From Nitrospiraceae bacterium (GTDB taxonomy: Bacteria > Nitrospirota > Thermodesulfovibrionia > UBA6902), in assembly GCA_003599275.1 (NCBI GenBank), contig QZJG01000060.1:88854-121655 (forward strand): 32,802 bases of DNA, written 5' to 3'. A program made the translations under genes and the position numbers. The notes below the pieces were generated by a model, which was not told the DNA's origin, searched no databases, and was given only the letters and a program-made list of their open reading frames with translations. Positions 29,843 to 32,802 of the stretch are shown one piece after another; the first letter of the stretch is position 1, and each line of letters opens with the position of its first letter.

Positions 29843-30712
29843 TCAGGACTTTCTTATCAGGGCGTTCCAGTCCCCTGAAAATTTCTCCATCCCCCCGGCA
29901 GTCAGATCATGAGTCAAGTCATAAACCTGCCAGTGCCTGGAAAGATCGACGGCCTTGTAGAATATCGGCTTTAATGCCCCGGCATCATACACGTATTTGT
30001 CTCCCGGAAGCGGAAGTCCTTTCTCTCCCCATTCTTTCAAAATCGGGTAAGGCGCAGTAATGATGTCCGAGCCGAGTTTTAACGCATACAACAGATGATC
30101 GGGTTTTCTTACACTGGCGGTAAGCACCTCGACGTGACCATCGCCTCTCGCATACATTTTTAAAATATTCCTGATGAGGTCCATGCCGTTTTCATTCCTG
30201 TCGTCGAGTCTCCCTATGAAGGGTGAGACGAAGACGTCCCCTTTTTTTGCGCTGCGTGTTGCCGCATATACTGCTGCGGCCTGTTCCTGGCTGAAACAGA
30301 GGGTCATGTTTATTCTCATGCCGCCTTTGACAGCCTGCTCAGCGGCCCTCAAGCCTTCGGCGGAGCAGGGGAACTTTATATGTGCGTTCGGTATCCATGA
30401 AAACATCTCTTTCCCCTGACGGAGCATTGTCTCCGCATTTGTGTATGCGTCTGCGTAGACCTCCACGGACACCGACCCTTCGGGGATGAGAGAGGATATT
30501 TCCCTCACGGTCTTTTGATAAAACCGGATGATTTCATCTTCGCTGAATTTATTTCCGGTCTCGATGCGTTTTTTCGCCTCGGGGTTTTTTGAGATGAGTG
30601 TCGGATTTGTTGTCTGGCCGTCGAGGAAGCCCAGGAGTTTGATAAGCGTTTTTGTCTCATCGGGATCGCCCCCGTCCAGGAATATCTTCGTTTTCAGGTT
30701 TGCAGGCCTCAC
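29843..30712 (-). CDS. tal: Transaldolase
   Basis: 289 aa. Transfers dihydroxyacetone units between sugar phosphates in the non-oxidative pentose phosphate pathway. The Schiff-base lysine is Lys113 in AHIKFPCS; FLDGGD, TTNPTLISK, NMTLCFSQEQA and VSPFIGRLDDR are family signatures. It overlaps the transketolase stop by four bases (ATGA), so translation is coupled. The length is between the small (about 215 aa) and large (about 315 aa) transaldolase types. Confidence 0.93.
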   Translation of the reverse strand: MRPANLKTKIFLDGGDPDETKTLIKLLGFLDGQTTNPTLISKNPEAKKRIETGNKFSEDEIIRFYQKTVREISSLIPEGSVSVEVYADAYTNAETMLRQGKEMFSWIPNAHIKFPCSAEGLRAAEQAVKGGMRINMTLCFSQEQAAAVYAATRSAKKGDVFVSPFIGRLDDRNENGMDLIRNILKMYARGDGHVEVLTASVRKPDHLLYALKLGSDIITAPYPILKEWGEKGLPLPGDKYVYDAGALKPIFYKAVDLSRHWQVYDLTHDLTAGGMEKFSGDWNALIRKS

Positions 30713-32538
30713 AGCAGTCCCTTTACTTTCTTTATGATCGCGTTCCTTGAGATGCCTTCGTAATCGAGGAGCTCATCGGGTCTTCCGCTCTTCGGTATTT
30801 TCCGCACCGCTAATGAATGGACAGGCACATCATATTGGGCAAGCGCGCTCCTGACCGCTTCACCGAGCCCGCCTTCCGGATGATGGTCCTCAACGGTAAC
30901 AATCGCCGTGGTTACGCTTCCGGCCTTTTTGAGGGTCTTTATGTCTATGGGTTTGATGCTGTAGAGGTCGATGACCCGGACCAGTATATTTTCCTTGAGC
31001 AGCTCCTCATAAGCCGCGAGCGCTTCATGAAGAGTTATACCGGCTGCGACAACAGTGACGGCGTCTTTAACGGATTGTCTCAGGACCTTGCTTCCGCCGA
31101 TGGGAAATTCCTCATCGGCGCCGTAGAGGACCGGGGTTTCCTTTCTCGTTGTTCGTATGTAAACGATGCCGTTATGTCTTGCGGCTTCTTCAACAAGCTT
31201 GTCGGTCGATACCGCGTCCGATGGATAGAGCACAACGCTGTTTGTGATCGCCCTGAACATCGCGATGTCTTCCAGCCCCATCTGTGACGGGCCGTCTTCT
31301 CCTATGGATACGCCTGCGTGCGAACCTGAAAATTTTATGTTTGCGTTCGAATACTGGCTCATTCTTATCTGGTCATAGGCCCTGCTGAGAAAAGCCGCAA
31401 AGGTCGAGACAAAGGGGATTTTCCCCCTGCGCTCGAGGCCGAGGGCCGTGCCGACCATGTTCTGTTCGGCGACAAACATCTCGAAGAACCGATCGGGATA
31501 TTCATCCCTGAATATTTCAGAGTAAGTCGAGTTGCACACCTCGCCGTCCAGAACGACAAGGTCGGGGAACATCGGGAATATCCTTTTCAGTCCCATCCCG
31601 TAGGCCTTTCTTGTGGCAACGGCCTTGCCGCTTTCGTATGAAGGTTTGTAGTCTTTTTTCGCAGGGCGTTTCCGGGTCTTCCCGTTCTCCGGCTTAGGTA
31701 TCTCTCCCCTTACGGCCTTGTCCACTTCGCCTAATTCCTTAAGCGCCTGTCCGAATTTCTCCCTGTCAAGCGCCTTTCCGTGCCAGCCGTTTTGGTCCTC
31801 GACGAAAGAAACTCCCTTCCCCTTTACTGTCTTTGCGATAATCATTACCGGCCTGTCTTTAACATCAAATGCCTTTTCATAGGCGCCGACAATTTCATTC
31901 ATGTCGTGTCCGTCGATCACTATTGTTTCCCAACCGAATGCGGAGGCCCTCTTTTCATAAACGGAAAGGTCATGCCCGTACATGGTCTCCCCGCGCTGTC
32001 CCAGACGGTTGACGTCTATGATTCCCGTAAGGTTGTCAAGTTTATAGTATGAAGCGATCTCCATGGCCTCCCACTGGGAGCCTTCGGCCATCTCACTGTC
32101 TCCCAGAAGCACGTATGTCCTGTATGGGGTCTTGTTGATGTATTTCGCGTTCAGCGCCATGCCCACTCCTATCGAAAGTCCCTGTCCGAGCGAGCCGGTC
32201 GCGGCCTCGACAAATGGAAAGGCGACCGTCGGATGTCCTTCGAGCGTACTTTCGAATTTCCTGTACTTAAGCATGTCCTGTTCGGTCAATTTGCCGGCCG
32301 CCGCCCATAAAGAATACAGCAGAGGAGAGGCGTGCCCCTTGGAAAAAATAAGCCGGTCGTTGTTATGAAAATCCGGATGGTCCACATCGTACCTGAAGGT
32401 CCCGCCGAACATCAGGCCGGTCATTAAATCTGTTGCGGAAAGCGCCGAGGTGGGGTGGCCGGAGCCTGCTTCGGTCGTTGCTGCGAGAATATAATAGCGG
32501 ACCAGCCTGGCTATACTGTCAAGTTTATTGTTGATCAT
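30709..32538 (-). CDS. tkt: Transketolase
   Basis: 609 aa, one chain with all three transketolase domains, slightly shorter than the usual 620-670. TPP site: GHPTSALSATD (27-37), SKGHASP (66-72) and GDSEMAEGSQWEA with Asn177 (146-177). The catalytic Glu358 is in VAEQNMVGTALGL of the pyrimidine domain; ETPVLYG and VEDHHPEGGLGEAV mark the C-terminal domain. A lysine-rich linker (about 283-305) joins the halves, which in many anaerobes are separate genes. First gene of the pentose phosphate operon; AGGAGA precedes the ATG. Confidence 0.95.
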   Translation of the reverse strand: MINNKLDSIARLVRYYILAATTEAGSGHPTSALSATDLMTGLMFGGTFRYDVDHPDFHNNDRLIFSKGHASPLLYSLWAAAGKLTEQDMLKYRKFESTLEGHPTVAFPFVEAATGSLGQGLSIGVGMALNAKYINKTPYRTYVLLGDSEMAEGSQWEAMEIASYYKLDNLTGIIDVNRLGQRGETMYGHDLSVYEKRASAFGWETIVIDGHDMNEIVGAYEKAFDVKDRPVMIIAKTVKGKGVSFVEDQNGWHGKALDREKFGQALKELGEVDKAVRGEIPKPENGKTRKRPAKKDYKPSYESGKAVATRKAYGMGLKRIFPMFPDLVVLDGEVCNSTYSEIFRDEYPDRFFEMFVAEQNMVGTALGLERRGKIPFVSTFAAFLSRAYDQIRMSQYSNANIKFSGSHAGVSIGEDGPSQMGLEDIAMFRAITNSVVLYPSDAVSTDKLVEEAARHNGIVYIRTTRKETPVLYGADEEFPIGGSKVLRQSVKDAVTVVAAGITLHEALAAYEELLKENILVRVIDLYSIKPIDIKTLKKAGSVTTAIVTVEDHHPEGGLGEAVRSALAQYDVPVHSLAVRKIPKSGRPDELLDYEGISRNAIIKKVKGLL

Positions 32539-32665
32539 TTTCAGTTTCTCCTTTTCTGTCCGGCATAAATAAATTCAAAGGCAGAATGCCTCATAAAACA
32601 ACGGACCGACGGATTATGGAATATGAAAACTTATTTTGCAAAGTAAATTTTATTGATTTTCAATA

Positions 32666-32699
32666 CCCCCACAGTCTCTGCTGTGGGGTTTCCTTGTTT
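32666..32699 (+). terminator. Hairpin with T-rich tail near the right end
   Basis: CCCCACAG (32667-32674) and CTGTGGGG (32681-32688) form a perfect 8-bp stem followed by TTTCCTTGTTT. It looks like a + strand terminator, yet no + strand gene precedes it; it may belong to the repeat that follows or to an unseen small RNA. Confidence 0.5.
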
Positions 32700-32802
32700 C
32701 CCTCCCCTTGACGGGGGAGGGTCAGGGTGGGGGTTTTAAACATGCTGTGTTCACCCTCCCCTTAATCCCCTCTCGGTACGAGTCGTTTCCGACCCGTCAA
32801 GG
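32700..32802. repeat. GC-rich dispersed repeat, cut by the window end
   Basis: CCCTCCCC (32700-32707) pairs with GGGGGAGGG (32713-32721), then GGGTGGGGGT pairs with CACCCTCCCC (32753-32762). Such CCCTCCCC/GGGGAGGG wording is common in short dispersed elements. Nothing else is seen between the transketolase start and the window end apart from the hairpin. Confidence 0.55.

Noticed and set aside
32666-32699. Terminator of the transketolase operon
   Set aside because: It lies upstream of the tkt start and its T-run is on the + strand, so it cannot end that operon.

Overview
The window reads like a chromosomal stretch of an anaerobic or microaerophilic, sulfur-metabolising bacterium of moderate GC. 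A Nitrospirota (Thermodesulfovibrionia-like) or Desulfobacterota-like genome fits best. This is inferred from gene content only: Fe-S assembly genes, periplasmic sulfite oxidase, TauE-type exporter, PEP-CTERM protein with a sigma-54 promoter, and tandem UspA proteins. No rRNA or tRNA gene is present to fix the taxonomy.

Left part (1-4116, + strand): an acyl-CoA ligase, then a compact iron-sulfur operon of an IscR/Rrf2 regulator, a TusA-like sulfur carrier, a NifS/IscS homologue and an IscU scaffold. Its promoter carries a near-perfect type 1 IscR box. The NifS/IscS homologue keeps its sulfur-accepting cysteine but has glutamine where the PLP-binding lysine should be, and has lost most other cofactor and substrate contacts. 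The operon therefore looks like a PLP-independent Fe-S assembly system, comparable to the lysine-less IscS of Archaeoglobus fulgidus.

Island (5442-15420): the last 48 bp of a Tat-exported sulfite oxidase-family gene (4374-5441) are repeated exactly at 15373-15420. The 9.9 kb between the copies is visibly more AT-rich in places. It holds VapBC, an McrA-like HNH nuclease, a sacsin-like GHKL ATPase with a C-terminal HNH-like zinc motif, a RapA-like SNF2 helicase and a WYL regulator, plus gene remnants. A palindromic operator occurs three times, upstream of the WYL gene, the helicase unit and the HNH unit. I read this as an integrated defence island under one regulator; it does not match a named system I can recall.

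Centre (15431-19177, - strand): an AOX-type diiron oxidase, two universal stress proteins, a small membrane protein and a TauE/SafE exporter. The exporter has a good promoter and a folded leader.

Right part: surE, an FAD dehydrogenase and pcm (+); a PEP-CTERM protein with a textbook sigma-54 promoter; ilvE; a DUF1059 protein; a bacterioferritin-like protein; a coiled-coil protein (-); a SprT-like metalloprotease coupled to a PQQ-type sugar dehydrogenase; and a pentose-phosphate operon tkt-tal-rpiB-zwf (-). The window ends in GC-rich dispersed repeat sequence. Several genes (iscR, surE, sprT-like) have a -10 box 5-7 bp before the ATG and no Shine-Dalgarno, suggesting leaderless mRNAs.
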